6,242 nucleotides of DNA from Bacteroidia bacterium (GTDB taxonomy: Bacteria > Bacteroidota > Bacteroidia > Bacteroidales > Prolixibacteraceae). The notes under the pieces are model-generated. The model was given only the letters and a program-made list of their open reading frames with translations. It ran no database searches and was not told where the DNA came from. Position 1 is the stretch's first letter; every line of letters begins with the position of its first letter. Location: positions 1 to 6,242 of the forward strand of contig JANYJT010000223.1 of NCBI GenBank assembly GCA_025358395.1, given 5' to 3'. The translations under genes were made by a program, and so were the position numbers. This document shows positions 6,125 through 6,242 of the stretch, one piece after another.

Positions 6125-6166
6125 AAGGCAAAAGGAGAAAGGCGAAAGGCTAAAGTAAAAAGGCAA
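6125..6166 (+). repeat. Heptamer array (AAGGCNA) directly after pheS
   Basis: Six contiguous 7-bp units begin at 6125, 6132, 6139, 6146, 6153 and 6160 with consensus AAGGC(A/G/T)A. The units at 6125 and 6160 are identical; the one at 6153 is the most diverged. The array starts two bases after the pheS TAA. The region between it and the terminator (6167-6200) shows nothing recognisable. Confidence 0.7.
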
Positions 6167-6200
6167 AAGTACTCGACTCCGAAGATGGAAGGTATAAAAT

Positions 6201-6232
6201 AAAAACGCCTGGATGTTGGTCCGGGCGTTTTT
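6201..6232 (+). terminator. Rho-independent terminator after pheS
   Basis: AAAAACGCCTGG (6201-6212) pairs with CCGGGCGTTTTT (6221-6232) over 12 positions with a single G-U pair. This leaves an 8-nt loop and a T-run on the 3' side. The A-run on the 5' side could also support termination from the opposite strand. It lies 78 nt after the pheS stop and closes that transcription unit. Confidence 0.9.
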
Positions 6233-6242
6233 GAATAATGGC

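Noticed and set aside
5604..6131. A 175-codon reverse-strand ORF opposite pheS
   Set aside because: It lies antisense to the most conserved part of pheS, has no recognisable domain, and is explained by codon bias of the real gene.
6238..6242. ATGGC at the window end as the start of another gene
   Set aside because: Only five bases are available, so no reading frame can be judged, although the AATAATGGC context resembles the CDF start.

Overview
The window reads as ordinary chromosomal DNA from a member of the Bacteroidota, probably Bacteroidales-like. Three things suggest this: two upstream regions carry the Bacteroidota -7 promoter word TAnnTTTG, the genes start behind A/T-rich leaders with no clear Shine-Dalgarno sequence, and the protein set fits (Dcp-type M3 peptidase, split-barrel flavin reductase, adenosine-kinase-like PfkB protein, PheS with a four-Cys insert). 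The phylum call is inference from these signs; no rRNA or other marker comparison was possible.

Layout: five intact genes, all on the + strand. (1) 69-1049, PfkB-family (adenosine-kinase-like) sugar/nucleoside kinase. (2) 1150-1740, FMN-binding flavin reductase-like protein. (3) 1856-3967, M3 metallopeptidase of the peptidyl-dipeptidase Dcp type. (4) 4149-5063, cation diffusion facilitator (CDF) metal exporter. (5) 5103-6122, pheS, the phenylalanyl-tRNA synthetase alpha chain, followed by a strong intrinsic terminator at 6201-6232. I see no RNA gene, CRISPR array, complete insertion sequence or phage gene. Genes 1 to 4 do not form an obvious pathway. pheS has its own promoter-like word and terminator and looks monocistronic, with no pheT beside it.

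The unusual material is between the genes. Three of the four spacers between genes, and the region after pheS, hold degenerate tandem arrays of 7-8 bp units. Each array has a different unit, and each starts at or very close to the stop codon of the upstream gene. The spacer at 1741-1855 also holds a perfect 16-bp palindrome that resembles a REP-type hairpin. The spacer at 3968-4148 has two 8-mer arrays in opposite orientation, enclosed by a perfect 15-bp direct repeat. One copy of that repeat contains the stop codon of the peptidase and the other contains the start codon of the CDF gene. Collapsing the two copies into one would give a TAATG stop/start overlap between the two genes, which suggests that about 182 bp were inserted into, or duplicated at, a formerly tight operon junction.

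I found no new multi-gene system. The coding content is housekeeping or general metabolism. The repeat-filled spacers and the atypical metal-site residues of the CDF protein are what deserve a second look.
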